From assembly GCF_963576545.1 (NCBI RefSeq), contig NW_026870603.1:434001-498000 (forward strand): DNA of 64,000 nucleotides. The letters run 5' to 3'. A program made the translations under genes and the position numbers. The stretch is from Limanda limanda. Taxonomy: Eukaryota > Chordata > Actinopteri > Pleuronectiformes > Pleuronectidae. The notes under the pieces were generated by a model that did not search any database, was not told the DNA's origin, and saw nothing but the letters and a program-made list of their open reading frames with translations. Below are positions 39,588 through 53,800 of the stretch, piece by piece. Within the stretch, counting starts at the first letter, position 1; each line of letters opens with the position of its first letter.

Positions 39588-40388
39588 GCAAGTAGGCTCT
39601 ACCCCCACTAAATGGGGTAGCGCGCATCGATCGGTACCATCCTTGAGCTTCTCCGACTTTCGGAAGGGTTAGGGTTAGGGATGAAAGCACATAGGAGAAA
39701 GAGATATTCTTGAATAACTTTTTTTGTGAAGGTCGGAGAGACTTGGAAAGTGGTTGCATCTGGACTAATTTGGGTCCTGCGGATCGATTGGTACCATCCC
39801 CGAGCTTGTACGACCTTCGGAAGAGGTCGACCGACGAAATTCCCCCAAATCTGAGGAGATATTCTTGAATAACTTTTTTTGTGAAGGTCGGAGAGACTTG
39901 CAAGTAGGCTCTACCCCCACTAAATGGGGTTGCGCGCATCGATCAGTACCATCCTTGAGCTTCTCCGACTTTCGGAAGGGTTAGGGTTAGGGTTAGGGAT
40001 GAAAGCACATAGGAGAAAGAGATATTCTTGAATAACTTTTTTTGTGAAGGTCGGAGAGACTTGCAAGTAGGCTCTACCCCCACTAAATGGGGTAGCGCGC
40101 ATCGATCGGTACCATCCTTGAGCTTCTCCGACTTTCGGAAGGGTTAGGGTTAGGGTCAGGGATGAAAGCACATAGGAGAAAGAGATATTCTTGAATAACT
40201 TTTTTTGTGAAGGTCGGAGAGACTTGCAAGTAGGCTCTACCCCCACTAAATGGGGTAGCGCGCATCGATCGGTACCATCCTTGAGCTTCTCCGACTTTCG
40301 GAAGGGTTAGGGTTAGGGTTAGGGATGAAAGCACATAGGAGAAAGAGATATTCTTGAATAACTTTTTTTGTGAAGGTCGGAGAGACTT
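39588..40388 (+). repeat. Short linking satellite segment
   Basis: Starts: A 39588 (157), B 39745, A 39900 (G46A), A 40063, A 40226. In the A at 40063 the third unit reads TCAGGG instead of TTAGGG. Confidence 0.9.
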
Positions 40389-42958
40389 GGAAAGTGGTTG
40401 CATCTGGACTAAATTGGGTCCTGCGGATCGATTGGTACCATCCCCGAGCTTGTACGACCTTCGGAAGAGGTCGACCGACGAAATTCCCCCAAATCTGAGG
40501 AGATATTCTTGAATAACTTTTTTTGTGAAGGTCGGACAGACTTGCAAGTAAGCTCTACCCCCACTAAATGGGGTTGCGCGCATCGATCAGTACCATCCTT
40601 GAGCTTCTCCGACTTTCGGAAGGGTTAGGGTTAGGGTTAGGGATGAAAGCACATAGGAGAAAGAGATATTCTTGAATAACTTTTTTTGTGAAGGTCGGAG
40701 AGACTTGGAAAGTGGTTGCATCTGGACTAATTTGGGTCCTGCGGATCGATTGGTACCATCCCCGAGCTTGTACGACCTTCGGAAGAGGTCGACCGACGAA
40801 ATTCCCCCAAATCTGAGGAGATATTCTTGAATAACTTTTTTTGTGAAGGTCGGAGAGACTTGCAAGTAGGCTCTACCCCCACTAAATGGGGTAGCGCACA
40901 TCGATCGGTACCATCCTTGAGCTTCTCCGACTTTCGGAAGGGTTAGGGTTAGGGTTAGGGATGAAAGCACATAGGAGAAAGAGATATTCTTGAATAACTT
41001 TTTTTGTGAAGGTCGGAGAGACTTGCAAGTAGGCTCTACCCCCACTAAATGGGGTAGCGCGCATCGATCGGTACCATCCTTGAGCTTCTCCGACTTTTGG
41101 AAGGATTAGGGTTAGGGTTAGGGATTAAAGCACATAGGAGAAAGAGATATTCTTGAATAACTTTTTTTGTGAAGGTCGGAGAGACTTGCAAGTAGGCTCT
41201 ACCCCCACTAAATGGGGTAGCGCGCATCGATCGGTACCATCCTTGAGCTTCTCCGACTTTCGGAAGGGTTAGGGTTAGGGTTAGGGATGAAAGCACATAG
41301 GAGAAAGAGATATTCTTGAATAACTTTTTTTGTGAAGGTCGGAGAGACTTGCAAGTAGGCTCTACCCCCACTAAATGGGGTAGCGCGCATCGATCGGTAC
41401 CATCCTTGAGCTTCTCCGACTTTCGGAAGGGTTAGGGTTAGGGATGAAAGCACATAGGAGAAAGAGATATTCTTGAATAACGTTTTTTGTGAAGGTCGGA
41501 GAGACTTGGAAAGTGGTTGCATCTGGACTAATTTGGGTCCTGCGGATCGATTGGTACCATCCCCGAGCTTGTACGACCTTCGGAAGAGGTCGACCGACGA
41601 AATTCCCCCAAATCTGAGGAGATATTCTTGAATAACTTTTTTTGTGAAGGTCGGAGAGACTTGCAAGTAGGCTCTACCCCCACTAAATGGGGTTGCGCGC
41701 ATCGATCAGTACCATCCTTGAGCTTCTCCGACTTTCGGAAGGGTTAGGGTTAGGGTTAGGGATGAAAGCACATAGGAGAAAGAGATATTCTTGAATAACT
41801 TTTTTTGTGAAGGTCGGAGAGACTTGCAAGTAGGCTCTACCCCCACTAAATGGGGTAGCGCGCATCGATCGGTACCATCCTTGAGCTTCTCCGACTTTCG
41901 GAAGGGTTAGGGTTAGGGTTAGGGATGAAAGCACATAGGAGAAAGAGATATTCTTGAATAACTTTTTTTGTGAAGGTCGGAGAGACTTGCAAGTAGGCTC
42001 TACCCCCACTAAATGGGGTAGCGCGCATCGATCGGTACCATCCTTGAGCTTCTCCGACTTTCGGAAGGGTTAGGGTTAGGGTTAGGGATGAAAGCACATA
42101 GGAGAAAGAGATATTCTTGAATAACTTTTTTTGTGAAGGTCGGAGAGACTTGGAAAGTGGTTGCATCTGGACTAATTTGGGTCCTGCGGATCGATTGGTA
42201 CCATCCCCGAGCTTGTACGACCTTCGGAAGAGGTCGACCGACGAAATTCCCCCAAATCTGAGGAGATATTCTTGAATAACTTTTTTTGTGAAGGTCGGAG
42301 AGACTTGCAAGTAGGCTCTACCCCCACTAAATGGGGTTGCGCGCATCGATCAGTACCATCCTTGAGCTTCTCCGACTTTCGGAAGGGTTAGGGTTAGGGT
42401 TAGGGATGAAAGCACATAGGAGAAAGAGATATTCTTGAATAACTTTTTTTGTGAAGGTCGGAGAGACTTGCAAGTAGGCTCTACCCCCACTAAATGGGGT
42501 AGCGCGCATCGATCGGTACCATCCTTGAGCTTCTCCGACTTTCGGAAGGGTTAGGGTTAGGGTTAGGGATGAAAGCACATAGGAGAAAGAGATATTCTTG
42601 AATAACTTTTTTTGTGAAGGTCGGAGAGACTTGCAAGTAGGCTCTACCCCCACTAAATGGGGTTGCGCGCATCGATCAGTACCATCCTTGAGCTTCTCCG
42701 ACTTTCGGAAGGGTTAGGGTTAGGGTTAGGGATGAAAGCACATAGGAGAAAGAGATATTCTTGAATAACTTTTTTTGTGAAGGTCGGAGAGACTTGCAAG
42801 TAGGCTCTACCCCCACTAAATGGGGTAGCGCGCATCGATCGGTACCATCCTTGAGCTTCTCCGACTTTCGGAAGGGTTAGGGTTAGGGTTAGGGATGAAA
42901 GCACATAGGAGAAAGAGATATTCTTGAATAACTTTTTTTGTGAAGGTCGGAGAGACTT
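40389..42958 (+). repeat. 2,570-bp 16-mer HOR, copy 1
   Basis: Starts: B 40389 (T25A, G149C), A 40544 (G8A, G46A), B 40707, A 40862 (G37A), 41025 (C74T, G81A, G102T), 41188, 41351 (157, T138G), B 41508, A 41663 (G46A), 41826, 41989, B 42152, A 42307 (G46A), 42470, 42633 (G46A), 42796. The very specific B with T25A and G149C reappears 2,570 bp later with the following ten units. Confidence 0.94.
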
Positions 42959-44721
42959 GGAAAGTGGTTGCATCTGGACTAAATTGGGTCCTGCGGATCG
43001 ATTGGTACCATCCCCGAGCTTGTACGACCTTCGGAAGAGGTCGACCGACGAAATTCCCCCAAATCTGAGGAGATATTCTTGAATAACTTTTTTTGTGAAG
43101 GTCGGACAGACTTGCAAGTAAGCTCTACCCCCACTAAATGGGGTTGCGCGCATCGATCAGTACCATCCTTGAGCTTCTCCGACTTTCGGAAGGGTTAGGG
43201 TTAGGGTTAGGGATGAAAGCACATAGGAGAAAGAGATATTCTTGAATAACTTTTTTTGTGAAGGTCGGAGAGACTTGGAAAGTGGTTGCATCTGGACTAA
43301 TTTGGGTCCTGCGGATCGATTGGTACCATCCCCGAGCTTGTACGACCTTCGGAAGAGGTCGACCGACGAAATTCCCCCAAATCTGAGGAGATATTCTTGA
43401 ATAACTTTTTTTGTGAAGGTCGGAGAGACTTGCAAGTAGGCTCTACCCCCACTAAATGGGGTAGCGCACATCGATCGGTACCATCCTTGAGCTTCTCCGA
43501 CTTTCGGAAGGGTTAGGGTTAGGGTTAGGGATGAAAGCACATAGGAGAAAGAGATATTCTTGAATAACTTTTTTTGTGAAGGTCGGAGAGACTTGCAAGT
43601 AGGCTCTACCCCCACTAAATGGGGTAGCGCGCATCGATCGGTACTATCCTTGAGCTTCTCCGACTTTTGGAAGGATTAGGGTTAGGGTTAGGGATTAAAG
43701 CACATAGGAGAAAGAGATATTCTTGAATAACTTTTTTTGTGAAGGTCGGAGAGACTTGCAAGTAGGCTCTACCCCCACTAAATGGGGTAGCGCGCATCGA
43801 TCGGTACCATCCTTGAGCTTCTCCGACTTTCGGAAGGGTTAGGGTTAGGGTTAGGGATGAAAGCACATAGGAGAAAGAGATATTCTTGAATAACTTTTTT
43901 TGTGAAGGTCGGAGAGACTTGCAAGTAGGCTCTACCCCCACTAAATGGGGTAGCGCGCATCGATCGGTACCATCCTTGAGCTTCTCCGACTTTCGGAAGG
44001 GTTAGGGTTAGGGATGAAAGCACATAGGAGAAAGAGATATTCTTGAATAACGTTTTTTGTGAAGGTCGGAGAGACTTGGAAAGTGGTTGCATCTGGACTA
44101 ATTTGGGTCCTGCGGATCGATTGGTACCATCCCCGAGCTTGTACGACCTTCGGAAGAGGTCGACCGACGAAATTCCCCCAAATCTGAGGAGATATTCTTG
44201 AATAACTTTTTTTGTGAAGGTCGGAGAGACTTGCAAGTAGGCTCTACCCCCACTAAATGGGGTTGCGCGCATCGATCAGTACCATCCTTGAGCTTCTCCG
44301 ACTTTCGGAAGGGTTAGGGTTAGGGTTAGGGATGAAAGCACATAGGAGAAAGAGATATTCTTGAATAACTTTTTTTGTGAAGGTCGGAGAGACTTGCAAG
44401 TAGGCTCTACCCCCACTAAATGGGGTAGCGCGCATCGATCGGTACCATCCTTGAGCTTCTCCGACTTTCGGAAGGGTTAGGGTTAGGGTTAGGGATGAAA
44501 GCACATAGGAGAAAGAGATATTCTTGAATAACTTTTTTTGTGAAGGTCGGAGAGACTTGCAAGTAGGCTCTACCCCCACTAAATGGGGTAGCGCGCATCG
44601 ATCGGTACCATCCTTGAGCTTCTCCGACTTTCGGAAGGGTTAGGGTTAGGGTTAGGGATGAAAGCACATAGGAGAAAGAGATATTCTTGAATAAATTTTT
44701 TTGTGAAGGTCGGAGAGACTT
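42959..44721 (+). repeat. 2,570-bp 16-mer HOR, copy 2, truncated
   Basis: Starts: B 42959 (T25A, G149C), A 43114 (G8A, G46A), B 43277, A 43432 (G37A), 43595 (C51T, C74T, G81A, G102T), 43758, 43921 (157, T138G), B 44078, A 44233 (G46A), 44396, 44559. These eleven monomers match copy 1. After this the order changes: the B at 44722 is followed by a G76T unit, whereas copy 1 has a G46A unit. Confidence 0.94.
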
Positions 44722-46953
44722 GGAAAGTGGTTGCATCTGGACTAATTTGGGTCCTGCGGATCGATTGGTACCATCCCCGAGCTTGTACGACCTTCGGAAG
44801 AGGTCGACCGACGAAATTCCCCCAAATCTGAGGAGATATTCTTGAATAACTTTTTTTGTGAAGGTCGGAGAGACTTGCAAGTAGGCTCTACCCCCACTAA
44901 ATGGGGTTGCGCGCATCGATCGGTACCATCCTTGAGCTTCTCCGACTTTCGTAAGGGTTAGGGTTAGGGTTAGGGATGAAAGCACATAGGAGAAAGAGAT
45001 ATTCTTGAATAACTTTTTTTGTGAAGGTCGGAGAGACTTGCAAGTAGGCTCTACCCCCACTAAATGGGGTAGCGCGCATCGATCGGTACCATCCTTGAGC
45101 TTCTCCGACTTTCGGAAGGGTTAGGGTTAGGGATGAAAGCACATAGGAGAAAGAGATATTCTTGAATAACTTTTTTTGTGAAGGTCGGAGAGACTTGCAA
45201 GTAGGCTCTACCCCCACTAAATGGGGTAGCGCGCATCGATCGGTACCATCCTTGAGCTTCTCCGACTTTCGGAAGGGTTAGGGTTAGGGTTAGGGATGAA
45301 AGCACATAGGAGAAAGAGATATTCTTGAATAACTTTTTTTGTGAAGGTCGGAGAGACTTGCAAGTAGGCTCTACCCCCACTAAATGGGGTAGCGCGCATC
45401 GATCAGTACCATCCTTGAGCTTCTCCGACTTTCGGAAGGGTTAGGGTTAGGGTTAGGGATGAAAGCACATAGGAGAAAGAGATATTCTTGAATAACTTTT
45501 TTTGTGAAGGTCGGAGAGACTTGGAAAGTGGTTGCATCTGGACTAATTTGGGTCCTGCGGATCGATTGGTACCATCCCCGAGCTTGTACGACCTTCGGAA
45601 GAGGTCGACCGACGAAATTCCCCCAAATCTGAGGAGATATTCTTGAATAACTTTTTTTGTGAAGGTCGGAGAGACTTGCAAGTAGGCTCTACCCCCACTA
45701 AATGGGGTAGCGCGCATCGATCGGTACCATCCTTGAGCTTCTCCGACTTTCGGAAGGGTTAGGGTTAGGGTTAGGGATGAAAGCACATAGGAGAAAGAGA
45801 TATTCTTGAATAACTTTTTTTGTGAAGGTCGGAGAGACTTGGAAAGTGGTTGCATCTGGACTAATTTGGGTCCTGCGGATCGATTGGTACCATCCCCGAG
45901 CTTGTACGACCTTCGGAAGAGGTCGACCGACGAAATTCCCCCAAATCTGAGGAGATATTCTTGAATAACTTTTTTTGTGAAGGTCGGAGAGACTTGCAAG
46001 TAGGCTCTACCCCCACTAAATGGGGTAGCGCACATCGATCGGTACCATCCTTGAGCTTCTCCGACTTTCGGAAGGGTTAGGGTTAGGGTTAGGGATGAAA
46101 GCACATAGGAGAAAGAGATATTCTTGAATAACTTTTTTTGTGAAGGTCGGAGAGACTTGCAAGTAGGCTCTACCCCCACTAAATGGGGTAGCGCGCATCG
46201 ATCGGTACCATCCTTGAGCTTCTCCGACTTTTGGAAGGATTAGGGTTAGGGTTAGGGATTAAAGCACATAGGAGAAAGAGATATTCTTGAATAACTTTTT
46301 TTGTGAAGGTCGGAGAGACTTGCAAGTAGGCTCTACCCCCACTAAATAGGGTAGCGCGCATCGATCGGTACCATCCTTGAGCTTCTCCGACTTTCGGAAG
46401 GGTTAGGGTTAGGGATGAAAGCACATAGGAGAAAGAGATATTCTTGAATAACTTTTTTTGTGAAGGTCGGAGAGACTTGCAAGTAGGCTCTACCCCCACT
46501 AAATGGGGTAGCGCACATCGATCGGTACCATCCTTGAGCTTCTCCGACTTTCGGAAGGGTTAGGGTTAGGGATGAAAGCACATAGGAGAAAGAGATATTC
46601 TTGAATAACTTTTTTTGTGAAGGTCGGAGAGACTTGGAAAGTGGTTGCATCTGGACTAATTTGGGTCCTGCGGATCGATTGGTACCATCCCCGAGCTTGT
46701 ACGACCTTCGGAAGAGGTCGACCGACGAAATTCCCCCAAATCTGAGGAGATATTCTTGAATAACTTTTTTTGTGAAGGTCGGAGAGACTTGCAAGTAGGC
46801 TCTACCCCCACTAAATGGGGTTGCGCGCATCGATCAGTACCATCCTTGAGCTTCTCCGACTTTCGGAAGGGTTAGGGTTAGGGTTAGGGATGAAAGCACA
46901 TAGGAGAAAGAGATATTCTTGAATAACTTTTTTTGTGAAGGTCGGAGAGACTT
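44722..46953 (+). repeat. 2.2-kb block, copy 1 of a pair 9.3 kb apart
   Basis: Starts: B 44722, A 44877 (G76T), 45040 (157), 45197, 45360 (G46A), B 45523, A 45678, B 45841, A 45996 (G37A), 46159 (C74T, G81A, G102T), 46322 (157, G27A), 46479 (157, G37A), B 46636, A 46791 (G46A). All markers recur at 54036-56261; the offset is 9,314 bp at first and 9,308 bp after the A at 45197, whose counterpart lost 6 bp. Confidence 0.93.
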
Positions 46954-47110
46954 GCAAGTAGGCTCTACCCCCACTAAATGGGGTAGCGCGCATCGATCGG
47001 TACTATCCTTGAGCTTCTCCGACTTTCGGAAGGGTTAGGGTTAGGGATGAAAGCACATAGGAGAAAGAGATATTCTTGAATAACTTTTTTTGTGAAGGTC
47101 GGAGAGACTT
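46954..47110 (+). repeat. 157-bp A monomer at a HOR junction
   Basis: This A has two TTAGGG units and C51T (GGTACT). The matching place before the second 3,703-bp copy (50651) holds a 163-bp A without C51T, so the two copies differ here. Confidence 0.88.
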
Positions 47111-50100
47111 GCAAGTAGGCTCTACCCCCACTAAATGGGGTAGCGCGCATCGATCGGTACCATCCTTGAGCTTCTCCGACTTTCGGAAGGGTTAGGGTTA
47201 GGGTTAGGGATGAAAGCACATAGGAGAAAGAGATATTCTTGAATAACTTTTTTTGTGAAGGTCGGAGAGACTTGGAAAGTGGTTGCATCTGGACTAATTT
47301 GGGTCCTGCGGATCGATTGGTACCATCCCCGAGCTTGTACGACCTTCGGAAGAGGTCGACCGACGAAATTCCCCCAAATCTGAGGAGATATTCTTGAATA
47401 ACTTTTTTTGTGAAGGTCGGAGAGACTTGCAAGTAAGCTCTACCCCCACTAAATGGGGTTGCGCGCATCGATCAGTACCATCCTTGAGCTTCTCCGACTT
47501 TCGGAAGGGTTAGGGTTAGGGTTAGGGATGAAAGCACATAGGAGAAAGAGATATTCTTGAATAACTTTTTTTGTGAAGGTCGGAGAGACTTGCAAGTAGG
47601 CTCTACCCCCACTAAATGGGGTAGCGCGCATCGATCGGTACCATCCTTGAGCTTCTCCGACTTTCGGAAGGGTTAGGGTTAGGGTTAGGGATGAAAGCAC
47701 ATAGGAGAAAGAGATATTCTTGAATAACTTTTTTTGTGAAGGTCGGAGAGACTTGCAAGTAGGCTCTACCCCCACTAAATGGGGTAGCGCGCATCGATCG
47801 GTACCATCCTTGAGCTTCTCCGACTTTTGGAAGGATTAGGGTTAGGGTTAGGGATTAAAGCACATAGGAGAAAGAGATATTCTTGAATAACTTTTTTTGT
47901 GAAGGTCGGAGAGACTTGCAAGTAGGCTCTACCCCCACTAAATGGGGTAGCGCGCATCGATCGGTACCATCCTTGAGCTTCTCCGACTTTCGGAAGGGTT
48001 AGGGTTAGGGTTAGGGATGAAAGCACATAGGAGAAAGAGATATTCTTGAATAACTTTTTTTGTGAAGGTCGGAGAGACTTGCAAGTAGGCTCTACCCCCA
48101 CTAAATGGGGTAGCGCGCATCGATCGGTACCATCCTTGAGCTTCTCCGACTTTCGGAAGGGTTAGGGTTAGGGATGAAAGCACATAGGAGAAAGAGATAT
48201 TCTTGAATAACTTTTTTTGTGAAGGTCGGAGAGACTTGGAAAGTGGTTGCATCTGGACTAATTTGGGTCCTGCGGATCGATTGGTACTATCCCCGAGCTT
48301 GTACGACCTTCGGAAGAGGTCGACCGACGAAATTCCCCCAAATCTGAGGAGATATTCTTGAATAACTTTTTTTGTGAAGGTCGGAGAGACTTGCAAGTAG
48401 GCTCTACCCCCACTAAATGGGGTTGCGCGCATCGATCAGTACCATCCTTGAGCTTCTCCGACTTTCGGAAGGGTTAGGGTTAGGGTTAGGGATGAAAGCA
48501 CATAGGAGAAAGAGATATTCTTGAATAACTTTTTTTGTGAAGGTCGGAGAGACTTGCAAGTAGGCTCTACCCCCACTAAATGGGGTAGCGCGCATCGATC
48601 GGTACCATCCTTGAGCTTCTCCGACTTTCGGAAGGGTTAGGGTTAGGGTTAGGGATGAAAGCACATAGGAGAAAGAGATATTCTTGAATAACTTTTTTTG
48701 TGAAGGTCGGAGAGACTTGCAAGTAGGCTCTACCCCCACTAAATGGGGTAGCGCGCATCGATCGGTACCATCCTTGAGCTTCTCCGACTTTCGGAAGGGT
48801 TAGGGTTAGGGTTAGGGATGAAAGCACATAGGAGAAAGAGATATTCTTGAATAACTTTTTTTGTGAAGGTCGGAGAGACTTGGAAAGTGGTTGCATCTGG
48901 ACTAATTTGGGTCCTGCGGATCGATTGGTACCATCCCCGAGCTTGTACGACCTTCGGAAGAGGTCGACCGACGAAATTCCCCAAAATCTGAGGAGATATT
49001 CTTGAATAACTTTTTTTGTGAAGGTCGGACAGACTTGCAAGTAAGCTCTACCCCCACTAAATGGGGTTGCGCGCATCGATCAGTACCATCCTTGAGCTTC
49101 TCCGACTTTCGGAAGGGTTAGGGTTAGGGTTAGGGATGAAAGCACATAGGAGAAAGAGATATTCTTGAATAACTTTTTTTGTGAAGGTCGGAGAGACTTG
49201 CAAGTAGGCTCTACCCCCACTAAATGGGGTAGCGCGCATCGATCGGTACCATCCTTGAGCTTCTCCGACTTTCGGAAGGGTTAGGGTTAGGGTTAGGGAT
49301 GAAAGCACATAGGAGAAAGAGATATTCTTGAATAACTTTTTTTGTGAAGGTCGGAGAGACTTGCAAGTAGGCTCTACCCCCACTAAATGGGGTAGCGCGC
49401 ATCGATCGGTACCATCCTTGAGCTTCTCCGACTTTCGGAAGGGTTAGGGTTAGGGTTAGGGATGAAAGCACATAGGAGAAAGACATATTCTTGAATAACT
49501 TTTTTTGTGAAGGTCGGAGAGACTTGGAAAGTGGTTGCATCTGGACTAATTTGGGTCCTGCGGATCGATTGGTACCATCCCCGAGCTTGTACGACCTTCG
49601 GAAGAGGTCGACCGACGAAATTCCCCCAAATCTGAGGAGATATTCTTGAATAACTTTTTTTGTGAAGGTCGGAGAGACTTGCAAGTAAGCTCTACCCCCA
49701 CTAAATGGGGTTGCGCGCATCGATCAGTACCATCCTTGAGCTTCTCCGACTTTCGGAAGGGTTAGGGTTAGGGTTAGGGATGAAAGCACATAGGAGAAAG
49801 AGATATTCTTGAATAACTTTTTTTGTGAAGGTCGGAGAGACTTGCAAGTAGGCTCTACCCCCACTAAATGGGGTAGCGCGCATCGATCGGTACCATCCTT
49901 GAGCTTCTCCGACTTTCGGAAGGGTTAGGGTTAGGGTTAGGGATGAAAGCACATAGGAGAAAGAGATATTCTTGAATAACTTTTTTTGTGAAGGTCGGAG
50001 AGACTTGCAAGTAGGCTCTACCCCCACTAAATGGGGTAGCGCGCATCGATCGGTACCATCCTTGAGCTTCTCCGACTTTCGGAAGGGTTAGGGTTAGGGT

Positions 50101-50813
50101 TAGGGATGAAAGCACATAGGAGAAAGAGATATTCTTGAATAACTTTTTTTGTGAAGGTCGGAGAGACTTGCAAGTAGGCTCTACCCCCACTAAATGGGGT
50201 AGCGCGCATCGATCGGTACCATCCTTGAGCTTCTCCGACTTTCGGAAGGGTTAGGGTTAGGGTTAGGGATGAAAGCACATAGGAGAAAGAGATATTCTTG
50301 AATAACTTTTTTTGTGAAGGTCGGAGAGACTTGGAAAGTGGTTGCATCTGGACTAATTTGGGTCCTGCGGATCGATTGGTACCATCCCCGAGCTTGTACG
50401 ACCTTCGGAAGAGGTCGACCGACGAAATTCCCCCAAATCTGAGGAGATATTCTTGAATAACTTTTTTTGTGAAGGTCGGAGAGACTTGCAAGTAGGCTCT
50501 ACCCCCACTAAATGGGGTTGCGCGCATCGATCAGTACCATCCTTGAGCTTCTCCGACTTTCGGAAGGGTTAGGGTTAGGGTTAGGGATGAAAGCACATAG
50601 GAGAAAGAGATATTCTTGAATAACTTTTTTTGTGAAGGTCGGAGAGACTTGCAAGTAGGCTCTACCCCCACTAAATGGGGTAGCGCGCATCGATCGGTAC
50701 CATCCTTGAGCTTCTCCGACTTTCGGAAGGGTTAGGGTTAGGGTTAGGGATGAAAGCACATAGGAGAAAGAGATATTCTTGAATAACTTTTTTTGTGAAG
50801 GTCGGAGAGACTT
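47111..50813 (+). repeat. 3,703-bp HOR, copy 1
   Basis: Starts: A 47111, B 47274, A 47429 (G8A, G46A), 47592, 47755 (C74T, G81A, G102T), 47918, 48081 (157), B 48238 (C51T), A 48393 (G46A), 48556, 48719, B 48882 (G149C), A 49037 (G8A), 49200, 49363, B 49526, A 49681 (G8A), 49844, 50007, 50170, B 50333, A 50488 (G46A), 50651. The period resembles the 3,701-bp HOR of the left domain but is made of a different monomer order, so the similar size is coincidental. Confidence 0.93.
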
Positions 50814-53800
50814 GCAAGTAGGCTCTACCCCCACTAAATGGGGTAGCGCGCATCGATCGGTACCATCCTTGAGCTTCTCCGACTTTCGGAAGGGTTAGGG
50901 TTAGGGTTAGGGATGAAAGCACATAGGAGAAAGAGATATTCTTGAATAACTTTTTTTGTGAAGGTCGGAGAGACTTGGAAAGTGGTTGCATCTGGACTAA
51001 TTTGGGTCCTGCGGATCGATTGGTACCATCCCCGAGCTTGTACGACCTTCGGAAGAGGTCGACCGACGAAATTCCCCCAAATCTGAGGAGATATTCTTGA
51101 ATAACTTTTTTTGTGAAGGTCGGAGAGACTTGCAAGTAAGCTCTACCCCCACTAAATGGGGTTGCGCGCATCGATCAGTACCATCCTTGAGCTTCTCCGA
51201 CTTTCGGAAGGGTTAGGGTTAGGGTTAGGGATGAAAGCACATAGGAGAAAGAGATATTCTTGAATAACTTTTTTTGTGAAGGTCGGAGAGACTTGCAAGT
51301 AGGCTCTACCCCCACTAAATGGGGTAGCGCACATCGATCGGTACCATCCTTGAGCTTCTCCGACTTTCGGAAGGGTTAGGGTTAGGGTTAGGGATGAAAG
51401 CACATAGGAGAAAGAGATATTCTTGAATAACTTTTTTTGTGAAGGTCGGAGAGACTTGCAAGTAGGCTCTACCCCCACTAAATGGGGTAGCGCGCATCGA
51501 TCGGTACCATCCTTGAGCTTCTCCGACTTTTGGAAGGATTAGGGTTAGGGTTAGGGATTAAAGCACATAGGAGAAAGAGATATTCTTGAATAACTTTTTT
51601 TGTGAAGGTCGGAGAGACTTGCAAGTAGGCTCTACCCCCACTAAATGGGGTAGCGCGCATCGATCGGTACCATCCTTGAGCTTCTCCGACTTTCGGAAGG
51701 GTTAGGGTTAGGGTTAGGGATGAAAGCACATAGGAGAAAGAGATATTCTTGAATAACTTTTTTTGTGAAGGTCGGAGAGACTTGCAAGTAGGCTCTACCC
51801 CCACTAAATGGGGTAGCGCGCATCGATCGGTACCATCCTTGAGCTTCTCCGACTTTCGGAAGGGTTAGGGTTAGGGATGAAAGCACATAGGAGAAAGAGA
51901 TATTCTTGAATAACTTTTTTTGTGAAGGTCGGAGAGACTTGGAAAGTGGTTGCATCTGGACTAATTTGGGTCCTGTGGATCGATTGGTACTATCCCCGAG
52001 CTTGTACGACCTTCGGAAGAGGTCGACCGACGAAATTCCCCCAAATCTGAGGAGATATTCTTGAATAACTTTTTTTGTGAAGGTCGGAGAGACTTGCAAG
52101 TAGGCTCTACCCCCACTAAATGGGGTTGCGCGCATCGATCAGTACCATCCTTGAGCTTCTCCGACTTTCGGAAGGGTTAGGGTTAGGGTTAGGGATGAAA
52201 GCACATAGGAGAAAGAGATATTCTTGAATAACTTTTTTTGTGAAGGTCGGAGAGACTTGCAAGTAGGCTCTACCCCCACTAAATGGGGTAGCGCGCATCG
52301 ATCGGTACCATCCTTGAGCTTCTCCGACTTTCGGAAGGGTTAGGGTTAGGGTTAGGGATGAAAGCACATAGGAGAAAGAGATATTCTTGAATAACTTTTT
52401 TTGTGAAGGTCGGAGAGACTTGCAAGTAGGCTCTACCCCCACTAAATGGGGTAGCGCGCATCGATCGGTACCATCCTTGAGCTTCTCCGACTTTCGGAAG
52501 GGTTAGGGTTAGGGTTAGGGATGAAAGCACATAGGAGAAAGAGATATTCTTGAATAACTTTTTTTGTGAAGGTCGGAGAGACTTGGAAAGTGGTTGCATC
52601 TGGACTAATTTGGGTCCTGCGGATCGATTGGTACCATCCCCGAGCTTGTACGACCTTCGGAAGAGGTCGACCGACGAAATTCCCCCAAATCTGAGGAGAT
52701 ATTCTTGAATAACTTTTTTTGTGAAGGTCGGACAGACTTGCAAGTAAGCTCTACCCCCACTAAATGGGGTTGCGCGCATCGATCAGTACCATCCTTGAGC
52801 TTCTCCGACTTTCGGAAGGGTTAGGGTTAGGGTTAGGGATGAAAGCACATAGGAGAAAGAGATATTCTTGAATAACTTTTTTTGTGAAGGTCGGAGAGAC
52901 TTGCAAGTAGGCTCTACCCCCACTAAATGGGGTAGCGCGCATCGATCGGTACCATCCTTGAGCTTCTCCGACTTTCGGAAGGGTTAGGGTTAGGGTTAGG
53001 GATGAAAGCACATAGGAGAAAGAGATATTCTTGAATAACTTTTTTTGTGAAGGTCGGAGAGACTTGCAAGTAGGCTCTACCCCCACTAAATGGGGTAGCG
53101 CGCATCGATCGGTACCATCCTTGAGCTTCTCCGACTTTCGGAAGGGTTAGGGTTAGGGTTAGGGATGAAAGCACATAGGAGAAAGAGATATTCTTGAATA
53201 ACTTTTTTTGTGAAGGTCGGAGAGACTTGGAAAGTGGTTGCATCTGGACTAATTTGGGTCCTGCGGATCGATTGGTACCATCCCCGAGCTTGTACGACCT
53301 TCGGAAGAGGTCGACCGACGAAATTCCCCCAAATCTGAGGAGATATTCTTGAATAACTTTTTTTGTGAAGGTCGGAGAGACTTGCAAGTAAGCTCTACCC
53401 CCACTAAATGGGGTTGCACGCATCGATCAGTACCATCCTTGAGCTTCTCCGACTTTCGGAAGGGTTAGGGTTAGGGTTAGGGATGAAAGCACATAGGAGA
53501 AAGAGATATTCTTGAATAACTTTTTTTGTGAAGGTCGGAGAGACTTGCAAGTAGGCTCTACCCCCACTAAATGGGGTAGCGCGCATCGATCGGTACCATC
53601 CTTGAGCTTCTCCGACTTTCGGAAGGGTTAGGGTTAGGGTTAGGGATGAAAGCACATAGGAGAAAGAGATATTCTTGAATAACTTTTTTTGTGAAGGTCG
53701 GAGAGACTTGCAAGTAGGCTCTACCCCCACTAAATGGGGTAGCGCGCATCGATCGGTACCATCCTTGAGCTTCTCCGACTTTCGGAAGGGTTAGGGTTAG